In this document: piece after piece, positions 55,046 to 64,000 of the stretch | Layout: every line of letters begins with the position of its first letter | Numbering within the stretch: the first letter of the stretch is position 1 | NCBI RefSeq assembly: GCF_001517625.2 | Contig: NZ_LN999828.1 | Coordinates: 450,303 to 514,302 of the forward strand | Source of the DNA: Clostridium sp. AT4 | GTDB taxonomy: Bacteria > Bacillota > Clostridia > Lachnospirales > Lachnospiraceae | Length of the DNA stretch: 64,000 nucleotides | Reading direction: 5' to 3' | Notes under the pieces: model-generated | Told to the model about the DNA's origin: nothing | The model's database searches: none | What the model saw: the letters and a program-made list of their open reading frames with translations, nothing else | Program-made: the position numbers and the translations under genes

Positions 55046-56236
55046 ATGAAAACACAGGGGATATGCTGCGGCCGGAGGGGCTGCATGAAGATCATCGGCC
55101 TGACATTTCTCTTTGGCTTTGCTGCGGCTCAGACTGTTTTAGCCAGCCCTGAATTTGCCTACCCGCCGGAAAAATGGGCGTCCCTGCGGGATGATGTGCT
55201 GGAATATGAGGAACTGGCAGATCTGATCCACGAATACAATGCAGAGGTGATCAACAGCCGTCTGGAATATGATGATTACCGGGGAAAATCCAATGACGAT
55301 TTCCGCAATACGTATTCTGAAATGGCGGATCGTTTAGAGGACTCCAGTGACCGGATGATGGACGGGATAAATGAAGATGAGCCCGGATATGGAGCCGCAG
55401 AGGCATCGGCCATGAGTATACGGCTTCAGGCAGAGCAGGCCAGAGATCAGGCAGATATGGAAAATGAAGACGGCAGGGTAAAAAAACTGGAGTACGACAG
55501 GCAGGAGGCTCTTTTAATCCAGAAGGCCCAGGGGCTGATGATTGAATACTGGAAAAAAGAAAAGGAGCGTCCGGTTCTTGAGGGAACCCTGCAGCAGGCG
55601 GAAGCAGAAGTTCAGGCAGCCAGACGGAAGGCAGCCCTTGGAATGCTTTCACAGCCGGAGCTTTTAGAGGCAGAGGCAGCCGTCTGTACGGCTCAGGCAG
55701 CAGAAGCCTCAGGGAAGACTAAGCAGGAGGAGCTGCGCCGCCAGTTGATTGTTATGACCGGATGGCAATATGATGATCTGCCTCGTCTGGGAGAAATTCC
55801 CATTCCTGAGGAGGCATTGCTTGAAGAAGACCCTGAGTCAGATCGAACACAGGCATTAATTACGAATTTCAGTCTGGCAGCAGACCGCCGCAGACTGGAA
55901 AATACAGATCCCGGCACAGCAAAGGATGTGCTTAATCAGAAGGTGGAAGCCGGGCAGCAGAAAATAGAAGCAGATATAGAGGCGAAATATAACAGCCTGA
56001 TGCAGGCTCAGGCGGATTACGGTCAGGCAAAAGAAGAATACTGTCTGGCAGAGGAGAAGCTAGAGGCTGATGAACGCAGATATCAGCTGGGGTTGTTGTC
56101 TGCCAATGACCGGATGGCGGCTCAGGCAGAGCTGTCATCTAAAAAGGCAGCCTGGGAGGTAAGCGGCCTGTCTTTTCGGCAGGCATACGAGGACTACCAT
56201 TGGGCAGTCGAAGGGCTGGCAGCGTATGAGGGTTGA
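55046..56236 (+). CDS. TolC-like coiled-coil secreted protein 1
   Basis: 396 residues. A signal sequence follows an odd Cys-rich N-terminus (MKTQGICCGRRGCMK, then IIGLTFLFGFAAAQTVLA); an ATG at 55085 is an alternative start. The mature protein is almost wholly helical with two long coiled-coil hairpins, each followed by the outer-membrane efflux protein pattern (AALGMLSQPELLEAEAAVCT and YQLGLLSANDRMAAQAELSS, corresponding to the TolC G-x-x-S/L-x-x-D/E-x-L repeats). In a bacterium without an outer membrane it cannot act as a normal TolC tunnel. It may extend the MacAB pump through the thick wall. Starts 18 nt after the permease gene. Confidence 0.75.
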   Translation: MKTQGICCGRRGCMKIIGLTFLFGFAAAQTVLASPEFAYPPEKWASLRDDVLEYEELADLIHEYNAEVINSRLEYDDYRGKSNDDFRNTYSEMADRLEDSSDRMMDGINEDEPGYGAAEASAMSIRLQAEQARDQADMENEDGRVKKLEYDRQEALLIQKAQGLMIEYWKKEKERPVLEGTLQQAEAEVQAARRKAALGMLSQPELLEAEAAVCTAQAAEASGKTKQEELRRQLIVMTGWQYDDLPRLGEIPIPEEALLEEDPESDRTQALITNFSLAADRRRLENTDPGTAKDVLNQKVEAGQQKIEADIEAKYNSLMQAQADYGQAKEEYCLAEEKLEADERRYQLGLLSANDRMAAQAELSSKKAAWEVSGLSFRQAYEDYHWAVEGLAAYEG

Positions 56237-56254
56237 GGAAAGCAGGGGATTGGG

Positions 56255-57385
56255 ATGAAAAAAGAAGCGGGAAGGCGGACGGTTATCAGGGTGATGGCTG
56301 TGCTTTTTGGGGGAATAATGGCCGGTACAGTGGCAGCTTCCGGTGTGAGCAGAGGGGAAGAAACGGAAATGGTGCTTTGCTATGAGGATCTGGAGAATCT
56401 GGTAAAGGAGTCCTGTCCGCAGGTGGAAATGGAGCGAAGGCAGTTTGAAGAGCGTCTGGGCCGTCTGGAAGATGCAAGGGAAGAACTCTTAGAGAGCCGG
56501 AGGGCTTTGAGAGAAGAGGCCTCTGACCGGGAAAAGGACGGGGATGCGGCAGGGGCAGAGCATTACAGATGGCAGGCAGAGGCCCTTTTGGATGGCGCAG
56601 ACAGCCTGAAAGAACAGATCCGTCAGGCTGGAAATGCCGCAGGACGGATGGAGCTGCGCAGGATGGAGGATACCATACTCTGGACGGCTCAGAACCTGAT
56701 GGGAACGTATCACAGTCTGGAAGCGGAGCAGGCCGCGGCCAGCGCCAGGGCAGAGGCACAAAAGCATTTATCTGAGAAAGTTAAAGATCAGGAAATGCTG
56801 GGAAGCAGCACCTCTTACCATTCACAGGAGGCTTATCAGAAATGGCAGTCCGCCCTAAATGAATATGAACGGCTTAAAAAGGAGCAGGAGCGGGTCCGTC
56901 AGGAGCTTTTGCTGCTCACAGGCTTTTCACCGGACAGCCCGGTTGTTTTAGAAAAAATGCCCCTGCCCGATATATCAAGAGCTGCTCTTGTGAATCCGCA
57001 GGAGGACAGGCAGCAGGCTTTGGGAAATAATTATGAGCTTCGCAGCGGACGCATGGGAAATGCAGGAAGCAACCAGGAACTTCACAAAAAACAGAGACAG
57101 ACAGAGCTGGATGAAAACCAAATGTTCGCTTCCCTTGAGACTCTGGGGGATCAGATCCGTTCCTGTCAGGCAGAATGGGAGGCAGCCTGTGCGAAGGAAC
57201 AGGCGCAAAGGGCAGTGTGGCAGTCTGCGGTCAGAAAAAGGGAACTGGGGACAATGGCTGAGGGAGAATATCTGGAGATTTACAGCCAGTATATGGAAGA
57301 AAAAGGAAATCAGGCACAGGCATCCATTCGTTTCCTTCTCGCAATGGAGGAATATGACTGGGCGAAAAAGGGATTGATGGATTAG
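56255..57385 (+). CDS. TolC-like coiled-coil secreted protein 2
   Basis: 376 residues: signal peptide 1-31 (RVMAVLFGGIMAGTVAASG), then long helices with the two-fold TolC-like layout (YEDLENLVKESCPQVEMERR; SSTSYHSQEAYQKWQSALNE; RELGTMAEGEYLEIYSQYME). Weaker match than the preceding gene, but the same size, composition and place suggest a divergent paralogue. The equatorial beta-barrel strands of a true TolC are not visible in either protein. Last gene of the efflux cluster; a terminator follows. Confidence 0.65.
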   Translation: MKKEAGRRTVIRVMAVLFGGIMAGTVAASGVSRGEETEMVLCYEDLENLVKESCPQVEMERRQFEERLGRLEDAREELLESRRALREEASDREKDGDAAGAEHYRWQAEALLDGADSLKEQIRQAGNAAGRMELRRMEDTILWTAQNLMGTYHSLEAEQAAASARAEAQKHLSEKVKDQEMLGSSTSYHSQEAYQKWQSALNEYERLKKEQERVRQELLLLTGFSPDSPVVLEKMPLPDISRAALVNPQEDRQQALGNNYELRSGRMGNAGSNQELHKKQRQTELDENQMFASLETLGDQIRSCQAEWEAACAKEQAQRAVWQSAVRKRELGTMAEGEYLEIYSQYMEEKGNQAQASIRFLLAMEEYDWAKKGLMD

Positions 57386-57723
57386 GACAATCAGGAAAAT
57401 CGGTTGCAAAATTTCTGTAAAAACAGGACAGGAGAGTTGACTTGTCCTGTTTCTTATGCTATTCTGTAAGAACCGATACGGAATTCTCTGTATCATTTAT
57501 CTAAATTTCATTTTATTGGCTGTTTCAGCCGCATTTCAGAACAAAAACAGAAAAATTGAATCAGAACAGAGCCTGGAAAGACGAGGCGTATTTTGCGCAC
57601 CCGTAATTGCGGATCGTATATCCGGGGACTGTATGAAAAGGGGGAATGTCCATATATGGCCTGGTAGGATTATTTTATAAAACAAATGTAACTGTTTAGG
57701 AGAAACCAAGGGGGACATAACAA
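57386..57723 (+). other. Intergenic region before the giant adhesin gene
   Basis: 338 bp without a convincing gene. After the terminator there is a small stem, GATACGGA-ATTC-TCTGTATC (57474-57493), then AT-rich sequence and a GC-rich stretch (about 57570-57640) that could fold but matches no riboswitch I can recall. The promoter and 5' leader of the adhesin gene must lie here; AAGGGGG at about 57709 is its ribosome site. Confidence 0.5.
57421..57455 (+). terminator. Terminator after efflux cluster
   Basis: AAACAGGACA pairs with TGTCCTGTTT around GGAGAGTTGACT. A-T ends make it able to act in both directions. Confidence 0.7.
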
Positions 57724-60700
57724 GTGAATAAAAGACATTGGAGGCGTTTTTGCGCCCTTTTTCTGGCAGCCGCTATTCTCATTACGGGGATTCCCTTCCA
57801 GTCGGCGGCAAAGGAGAACACGGTGGAAATGATCATCCGGGGAGATGCATTTCAGAACCGTCCCATCAATATTTTCGGACACAGCCACCGTTCGATTACA
57901 TGTTACTATGTAAATCCGGTGGAAGGCCATGTGCCGGCCTTCTGCCTTCAGCCCGGAAAAAAGCTGCCCAATCATACGGTGTCATCCTATACCCGGTATG
58001 ACGCAGAGCCGGGAGCATCTGTACCTGTCATCGGAAGCTTTGACCGGTATCTTCCTATGACATTAGCTTATGAGTGGATGGTGTCCGGGAATTATTATGA
58101 TAAGACCCGATATGCTATGGTGCAGACCTATCTCTGGGGGTGCCTTGCAGGCTATGAGGAGGCCTGGGATGTGCAGGAGGAGATGATGCACAAATTAGAG
58201 GGCGTGATCCGGGATGGAAAGGTGCTCCCATTTTTCCATGAGATGCGGGAATATGTGGAAAATGGTCTGGAGGAATACGATAATCAGGGAAATACGGACT
58301 TGCCGGAGTGGAACGGACGCCAGCAGAGAATGGAGCTCAAGGATGGGAGATATGAGCTTACTCTGGATATCAGCAGCTGCCCCCAGCTTAAGAATGCAGT
58401 GTGGCAGTTTCCGGACGGGAACTGGATCTATGAAATAGGAGCAGACGGAACTTCTGTTACCTTTATCTATCAGGGAGAAACACCTTCCGGACGGATTTCT
58501 TCCGGGCCTTTAAGCGGAATTAAAACAAAGTATTACGCTTACATTTTCCAGCCGGAGGAGAAATACCAGATGCAGATGGGATGGCTGGATATGGCGGATA
58601 CGGATGCAGAGGTCTGGTTTGAAGCAGGCCCGTCTTTGGACTCTCAGGAAGGTCCGGGACTGGAACTTTACAGGCATAAAGAGGTATTTGAGTCCAATTA
58701 TAAGGTGCAGGTGGAAAAATACTGCGCAGAAACAGGAAAGCCCTTAGAGGAGGCTGAGTTTAACGTATGGGAAACCTTTGATTTCGGTCAGGTCAATGAA
58801 CACGGCTATGAGGAGGGAAATCCGGACGGAAGCACAGGAGAGGTTTATGTAAACTGCATGTCTCCAAAACCGGAGGAACGTATTCTCTGTGATGTGATTT
58901 CCACAGATGAAAACGGAACGGCTTCCCACAGCGATATCCGCAGTTATCATTACAGCAAAACCTACTGTATGGGCCATCCTGCGCCGGAATGGGTTGAATG
59001 CGACCATGAGGGAGAGGGGGAAGGAGACGAGGCAGAGGAATGCAGCTGTGAGGAGGAAAATGAAAGACTGCGCAGCCAGTGGCTGGCAGAACAGGAGCTT
59101 TGCAGCAGAACCTGTGACTTTCATGTGGGAAATGAGGACGAAGATAACCATAGCCAGAGCACAAAAGCCATGGAAGCAATGCTGGAGGACAGGGATGAGA
59201 CGTATGAAAATTTTATCCGTCTGGAGTATGGGTACACCGCAGAGGAGAAAAAGGCCAGAAACGGGTATACCATTCACGGAACGCACCGCGATGACCCCAT
59301 GATTGAAACCGTAGTTCTTATGTCTGCCCAGGCAGAAGGCAATGTACGGCAGGGTGAGATGGAGGTTTCCGGTGAAATGGGGCTTCCAGCTTTAAAAACG
59401 TATGGAGAGAGCTTAGAAGCGCTGGGAGAGGAGCGGGGATACCGCTGTCTGCTCCCGGAAGGGGAGAAAATGGATCTGGAAGAGCTTCGGAGCATCCTTG
59501 AAATCCGGGAACAGGAACGTACAGAACCGGCAAAGAAGGAAAGTGCCGGGGAAACGACTGGTGTTCAGGAGACCCAGAGTGCGTCAGGTCAGGAGCAGGC
59601 CGGCGCACAGGAACCGGATAAGGAGGGACTGGAAAGTCGGCCAGACAGTCAGCAGACTGGTGGAGAAGCCGGGAATAAGGAAGAGGCGGGAGGACAGTCA
59701 GGATGGAATGAGACGGAAGGAGAAGGGGTCGAAAATCCGTCGGAAGATGAGAAAATGGAAGGAACAGAGGCCGGAAATCCGTCAGATAAGCAGGAAACCG
59801 GCGGAGAAGTAAACGGAAATTCGCCGGAAGGGCAGGAAAGTAGTGGAGAAAGTTCGGGAAATCCGTCAGACAAGCAGGACAATGTCGGAGAAGAAGCTGG
59901 AAATCAATCGGGCGGTCAGGAAGTCGGTGGAGAAGTCTCAGAAAATCCGCCAGACAGTCAGAAAACTGGCGGACAAGAAGCCGGGAACCAGCCGGGCAGC
60001 CAGGAATCCGGCAGCGTAGCAGAGAAAAGGGATCCGGATATTGCCGAAATTGCCATAAGTCCTCATTTGCGCAGCCGTCTTTTAAGTCCATTTTCCTCTG
60101 CTCCGATACACTTTTTGGCTACATCCAATGATGCACAACGGGAGGAAGAGCTGCCAGAGAAGGGGGAACAGGAGGAAGGACTGCTGCCGGAGGAGGAAGA
60201 TATGCCGGTTACGGAGCAGTTTGAATACATAAAACATCCCGTTGCCCCCTTCCCTCTATCCGAACCGGAATATACCTCTGCTCCCAGAGAAAAAATCAGA
60301 GAGGATCAGAAGAAACACCCATTCAGCTTAAAAGCACTTTTTTCATTTCTGTCAGAGGATGAGGAAGAGGGGGACAGTCTTTATGCTGTACTTCCGGATT
60401 TCATAGATGATGATCTGGAGCCAATGGATCCTTCCGATTATGGGGATCCTCTTCGCTGTCTTTATCGTTTCAAAATCTGGGATCACCGGACAGAGGGACG
60501 GATTCATATCAATAAGCGGGATTTGGAGCTTTATAAAGGAAATCCCGAAGGAAGTTATGGAAAAACTCAGGGAAATGCCACGTTAGAGGGAGCGGTATAC
60601 GGTCTTTTTGCTGCTCAGGACATTATTCATCCGGATGGGAAAAGCGGTGTCGTATATGGCAGGGATCAGCTGACAGCCATCGCTGCCACAGACAAGGAGG

Positions 60701-63700
60701 GGAACGCCTCATTTTTAGCATACACTGAATGTCCGGGTACGTTGTGGAATGGCAGCGGTACAGAGGTTTCTGCATTTACGGGGCCTGAAAATCTGTATCA
60801 GGGCAGTCAGATTACCTCATCCGATCATGGCTTTGGAACGAAAATCTATCCGGATTATAAGTCAGAAAACGGCTCGGTCTGGATTGGACGTCCCCTTCTC
60901 ATGGGCAGCTATTACGTTATGGAATTGAGCCGGTCGGAGGGATATGAGCTTTCTGTGCAGGGCCTTAATAAGGCAGAGACAAACCGGGAGGCAGATGAGA
61001 GCGTTACAGTGATTTCTTCCGGTTCAGCCTGGGTGAAAAATGGCCTTTCTGATCACAACAGTATGGAAGCGGACGGCTCCTGGAATGACTTTACCATCGA
61101 ATCGTATGATGCAGAAAATGGCTATGATATTACAATTACAGGCTATCCGGAGCATACGCGGTTTTACCGTTTGAGTTCGGAGGAACGCAGGGAAAATGTA
61201 AAGCAGATTGTAAATACAGTACCGCAGCAAAAGGTGGATGAACATGGAACGCCTGTTTATAAAAAGGCTGCAGGCGGTGAACTGAAAACAGACGAGCATG
61301 GAAATCCTATATTAAAAGAAGATAGTTCAGAAGAGGAAAAGCTTCCTTTAAAAGAGACGCTTCCCTACCGTTTCCGCACAGCTCCCTATCCTTTTGGCAC
61401 AGCAGAGCCGGAGGATCTCTCCTTATGGGATCAGCCTGTGGAAGAGGATTATTTAAAGGAGCAGGCAGAGGCCATGCTGGCTCAGCTTGGTTATCATCTG
61501 ACAGCGGAAGAAATGGGTGCTCCCTGGGTCAATATCCCGTTGAAAAAAGAAAATTCTTTTCTGGATAATTCCACAGCGGCCAGTCAGATACTGGACTGGT
61601 ATACAGAGCATGGGTTTTATGACTGCGCCGGAGTGGGAGCGGTCTATGAAAAAGAGGGAGAGTGGTTTGCCCGTCTGCATTACGATCATTCGGGAAACAT
61701 TCCTCCTATGAGCGGTATTTATGACCGGGCAGATCAACGGATGTATGTAAAAAAGGAAGCGGAGCAGGGAATTTACTGGTTGGAATACGAAAAGGGAACC
61801 TACAGCCTCAAAAGCCGTACAGTGACGCTGAAAGAAAAGAGAGAGCTTGAAGGCGAGGTACTTTTAGAGGAAAACACCCTGGATCATGCTGCAGTCTGCT
61901 GTCAGCCGGTTTATGAGCGTTATAAGGAGGGGGAAATCCTGCTTGACGTTCAGGGAAATCCGATTCCTGAGATGGAGCAGGTGCCTGTTTATGAAGAAAA
62001 AGAGGTCGTATACCAGATTCTGGCAAAGGAGCCTGTGGAGGCCGTGTGGGATGCATCCGCAGGCAGCTATACGATCCATTTTATTCCGAAATCGGTCAAA
62101 GGACAGAACGTACAGGATGTATTTCGGGCGGTTACGGATAAAAAGACCATCGAGCTTCACGGAACAGCAATCCCGTATAATCAGTATCTGATCCATGAAA
62201 TGGGAGCGGCTGTGGATGTGGCTTCTTCTATCATAAAACAGGATCCGGGAAGCTATATAAAGCCGGTGCTGCTGTCTTATCCGGGCCAGAATCAGCCGGT
62301 ACAGGATGGGGAGACGCAAAAAGAACCGGTTCAGGTGTTGGAACGGGCGATTAAACAGTCTGTGAGGGTTTCCAAAGACATTTCACAGGAATCCTATGAA
62401 AATGTAAACACATACGGTTCGGTCCACAATGATCCCATGACAGCGCTTTTGGGACTTTTCGGTGGTTCCGGAAGAGGAACAAAGCTTTTGGATCAGTTTA
62501 AATTCCGGTTATATTTAAAGAGCGATCTTGTAAATCTCTATGCAGATGAGGCAGGAAATCTTTTGTCAGAGGATATCAGCAGCAAAGATTTTACAGAGGC
62601 AGTTCAGGCTCATTTTCTGCCGCCAAAGGATGGCGGCGGGCAGAAGCTTTTAGAGAAAAAAGCAGACGGAAGCTGGAATTATAAAAAGTTTTTTGATGCA
62701 CTGTATACAGCAGACCAAAGGCCGGGAACTGAGGCAGAAGAACAGAAGCTGACAGAATTTGCATTGTCTTATGTGGATGTAAAAGCATATAAGGAGGAGA
62801 TTTTAAAGCAGCAGCCAGATCTGAACGAAGACAGGGCCTACAGGCAGGCTCTTGCACAGGCCAAAGAGGAGGCCAAAGCTTATACAGAGCGGTTTAAGGG
62901 ACTGGATGAGAAGCTTTCGATTGCCTGGGATCGGGATCCGTCAGGGGGTGCAGACCGGGATAAAAAGACCCTTCAGTGCAGCACACGGAATGGGAAAGAT
63001 GATTATTTTGATACCTCTATCATGCTGCCTTACGGGGAATATGTGATGGTTGAGCAGCAGCCTTCTGCCTTTGAAGGGGAGCTGGCAAACCGTCATTATC
63101 GGATTGAGGAACCAAAAGAAATTACGCTTCCTTTTGTGCCTGAAATCGTGGAAAATGAGCAGACCGGGGAAGAAAATGTTCTGGATGAAACAGGAAGTTC
63201 CTATTTCCGTTATAACAGTACAGATTCTGCCGAGGAACTGGTCCGTAAGTATAAGATCCGTTTTAACGGAGAAAGCCATGTGATCCGGGCGAACGGTCAG
63301 GATGGGGAATTTGAGGTATATAAATACGGTCTGGATCTAAACAGCCGTCCCGGTCACAGCCTTACTTCCTCACAACCTTATGAAGAAGAATATATGGATG
63401 GAGCCAATCCGGCGGTAAAGGCTTATTACAGTGGCTATACCAGTGAAAGTGAGAATAAGGGAATCATGGATGGGGTTGTCTATGATGGAAATGAAACGGA
63501 AAACGGACAGGTGCAGATCCGGGATCAGGTTCCTGTAATGGAAGGGGAAGGCACTGCAATTCACGGTAAATTTGCTCCCATGCTTGTACCCTGGACGGTT
63601 CTTGCCCCTGCCACAGACCGGGTCAATCCGGATACGGGAAGCATTGAAACGCTTTATCCGTCAGGAAGCGGAGCCAATTTTAACTATGTTTCCTTTGCTC

Positions 63701-64000
63701 AGGAGGATGTTGAAAATACCTATTTCAGCTCCAGGCTGCGGATCGAAAAGATGGATGCAGAAACGGGAGAAACTATTTTCCATGACGGGGCTCTTTTTCG
63801 TATCTATGCTGCCAAGCGGGATGTAAAAAAGACAGGAACCGGCACGGCAGGAGGAAGCGGACAGGTCCTCTTCGGTTCGGCTGTGGATGCAGAGGGAAAG
63901 CCGGTGAAAGATGAAAACGGGAAGCAGATTCTTTACCCAAGAGTGGGAGCAGACAATAGTTCTGAAAGTGATGTTCCCATCCGGCTGGATGAGGATGGGA
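57724..64000 (+). CDS. Giant surface adhesin with thioester and SpaA-like domains, 5' part
   Basis: Open from a GTG at 57724 (AAGGGGG upstream) to the end of the window: 2092 codons, no stop. Signal peptide 1-29 (RRFCALFLAAAILITGIPFQ). Next comes a likely thioester domain: Cys in VPAFCLQPGKKLP and Gln in YAMVQTYLWG have the residues and context of Cys-Gln thioester domains that bind host proteins covalently. SpaA/Cna-B-type domains are seen at about 325 (YKVQVEKYCAETGKPLEEAE), 925 (RIHINKRDLELYKGN) and 2010 (SRLRIEKMDAETGETIFHDG). A low-complexity Glu/Gly/Asn/Gln repeat tract lies at about 595-770. A sortase signal is expected beyond the window. Confidence 0.85.
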   Translation, partial: MNKRHWRRFCALFLAAAILITGIPFQSAAKENTVEMIIRGDAFQNRPINIFGHSHRSITCYYVNPVEGHVPAFCLQPGKKLPNHTVSSYTRYDAEPGASVPVIGSFDRYLPMTLAYEWMVSGNYYDKTRYAMVQTYLWGCLAGYEEAWDVQEEMMHKLEGVIRDGKVLPFFHEMREYVENGLEEYDNQGNTDLPEWNGRQQRMELKDGRYELTLDISSCPQLKNAVWQFPDGNWIYEIGADGTSVTFIYQGETPSGRISSGPLSGIKTKYYAYIFQPEEKYQMQMGWLDMADTDAEVWFEAGPSLDSQEGPGLELYRHKEVFESNYKVQVEKYCAETGKPLEEAEFNVWETFDFGQVNEHGYEEGNPDGSTGEVYVNCMSPKPEERILCDVISTDENGTASHSDIRSYHYSKTYCMGHPAPEWVECDHEGEGEGDEAEECSCEEENERLRSQWLAEQELCSRTCDFHVGNEDEDNHSQSTKAMEAMLEDRDETYENFIRLEYGYTAEEKKARNGYTIHGTHRDDPMIETVVLMSAQAEGNVRQGEMEVSGEMGLPALKTYGESLEALGEERGYRCLLPEGEKMDLEELRSILEIREQERTEPAKKESAGETTGVQETQSASGQEQAGAQEPDKEGLESRPDSQQTGGEAGNKEEAGGQSGWNETEGEGVENPSEDEKMEGTEAGNPSDKQETGGEVNGNSPEGQESSGESSGNPSDKQDNVGEEAGNQSGGQEVGGEVSENPPDSQKTGGQEAGNQPGSQESGSVAEKRDPDIAEIAISPHLRSRLLSPFSSAPIHFLATSNDAQREEELPEKGEQEEGLLPEEEDMPVTEQFEYIKHPVAPFPLSEPEYTSAPREKIREDQKKHPFSLKALFSFLSEDEEEGDSLYAVLPDFIDDDLEPMDPSDYGDPLRCLYRFKIWDHRTEGRIHINKRDLELYKGNPEGSYGKTQGNATLEGAVYGLFAAQDIIHPDGKSGVVYGRDQLTAIAATDKEGNASFLAYTECPGTLWNGSGTEVSAFTGPENLYQGSQITSSDHGFGTKIYPDYKSENGSVWIGRPLLMGSYYVMELSRSEGYELSVQGLNKAETNREADESVTVISSGSAWVKNGLSDHNSMEADGSWNDFTIESYDAENGYDITITGYPEHTRFYRLSSEERRENVKQIVNTVPQQKVDEHGTPVYKKAAGGELKTDEHGNPILKEDSSEEEKLPLKETLPYRFRTAPYPFGTAEPEDLSLWDQPVEEDYLKEQAEAMLAQLGYHLTAEEMGAPWVNIPLKKENSFLDNSTAASQILDWYTEHGFYDCAGVGAVYEKEGEWFARLHYDHSGNIPPMSGIYDRADQRMYVKKEAEQGIYWLEYEKGTYSLKSRTVTLKEKRELEGEVLLEENTLDHAAVCCQPVYERYKEGEILLDVQGNPIPEMEQVPVYEEKEVVYQILAKEPVEAVWDASAGSYTIHFIPKSVKGQNVQDVFRAVTDKKTIELHGTAIPYNQYLIHEMGAAVDVASSIIKQDPGSYIKPVLLSYPGQNQPVQDGETQKEPVQVLERAIKQSVRVSKDISQESYENVNTYGSVHNDPMTALLGLFGGSGRGTKLLDQFKFRLYLKSDLVNLYADEAGNLLSEDISSKDFTEAVQAHFLPPKDGGGQKLLEKKADGSWNYKKFFDALYTADQRPGTEAEEQKLTEFALSYVDVKAYKEEILKQQPDLNEDRAYRQALAQAKEEAKAYTERFKGLDEKLSIAWDRDPSGGADRDKKTLQCSTRNGKDDYFDTSIMLPYGEYVMVEQQPSAFEGELANRHYRIEEPKEITLPFVPEIVENEQTGEENVLDETGSSYFRYNSTDSAEELVRKYKIRFNGESHVIRANGQDGEFEVYKYGLDLNSRPGHSLTSSQPYEEEYMDGANPAVKAYYSGYTSESENKGIMDGVVYDGNETENGQVQIRDQVPVMEGEGTAIHGKFAPMLVPWTVLAPATDRVNPDTGSIETLYPSGSGANFNYVSFAQEDVENTYFSSRLRIEKMDAETGETIFHDGALFRIYAAKRDVKKTGTGTAGGSGQVLFGSAVDAEGKPVKDENGKQILYPRVGADNSSESDVPIRLDEDG
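59500..60035 (+). repeat. Degenerate low-complexity repeats in the adhesin gene
   Basis: Codes for imperfect units of about 17-19 residues around GNPSDKQ-x2-GGE / GNQ-x-GGQE / ENPPDSQKTGG. Probably an extended stalk. Confidence 0.65.

Noticed and set aside
57560-57660. Possible c-di-GMP or other riboswitch before the adhesin gene
   Set aside because: A GAAAG start and GC-rich tail recall riboswitch pieces, but I could not build the conserved helices or core of any class.
59500-60035. CRISPR-like repeats
   Set aside because: The repeats are imperfect, in frame, and encode a low-complexity stalk; no constant repeat with unique spacers exists here or elsewhere in the window.
59318-60091. 257-residue Pro/Leu-rich minus-strand open frame
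   Set aside because: It is the antisense of the repetitive Glu/Gly/Gln stalk of the adhesin; its apparent repeats come from that tract.

Overview
The window looks like chromosome of a Gram-positive anaerobe of class Clostridia, most likely a Lachnospiraceae/Clostridium-type gut bacterium. The basis is strong AGGAGG-type ribosome sites, a CIRCE-controlled groES-groEL operon, sugar ABC transporters and GH2/GH38/GH105 enzymes for host or plant glycans, a D-Ala-D-Ala carboxypeptidase with YG cell-wall repeats, and a very large thioester/SpaA-type surface protein. No phage structural genes, rRNA or CRISPR array were seen.

Layout. 1-2147: 3' end of pilT, an L-lactate dehydrogenase gene and a decayed Uma2 nuclease gene. 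2187-11432: integrated element 1 (about 9.2 kb) in the 3' end of a tRNA-Thr(GGT) gene. 11578-18652: azlCD, glnS, a MocR-type regulator that has lost its PLP lysine, a MORN-repeat protein, an acidic membrane protein and an AraC gene interrupted by an in-frame TGA. 18803-20233: a shortened GH2 gene. 20310-28187: integrated element 2 (about 7.9 kb), sitting in the CIRCE operator/promoter region of groESL. 28297-34924: groESL, a penicillin-binding-type carboxypeptidase, a secreted acid phosphatase and an AraC regulator. 35098-49814: glycan-use genes (lacZ, MFS transporter, alpha-mannosidase, then an ABC-transporter operon with GH105, an unidentified (alpha/alpha)-toroid enzyme and a ROK kinase). 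49963-57385: a K+/H+-type antiporter and a MacAB-like efflux cluster with two TolC-like coiled-coil proteins. 57724-64000: the first 2092 codons of a giant adhesin.

The main discovery is the pair of integrated elements. They share one plan: a left-end cargo pair of secreted proteins, a large HTH regulator on the minus strand, small early genes, a membrane protein plus a separate FtsK/HerA-like ATPase, a stem-loop origin, a CRESS-type Rep (HUH endonuclease fused to SF3 helicase), a small excisionase-like protein and a tyrosine integrase at the right end. Immediately upstream of each rep gene lies a stem-loop whose apex carries TAGTATTAC (element 2) or TAGTATTAA (element 1), the nonanucleotide known from circovirus, nanovirus and geminivirus origins, followed at once by short tandem repeats. 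They look like integrated bacterial CRESS plasmids that may move with a split FtsK/TcpA-like coupling protein.

The cargo is also unusual. Both elements encode a secreted transglutaminase-fold protein with an almost identical 90-nt leader (89/90 nt) that stops matching at the signal-peptide cleavage site. In element 2 the Cys-His-Asp triad is intact; in element 1 the same three positions are Gly-Asn-Ser. Each is followed, with overlapping genes, by a small secreted protein that shares the motif TYKN-x-GFR-x-T. All functional claims here come from reading the sequence and recalled family motifs; no database search was run.
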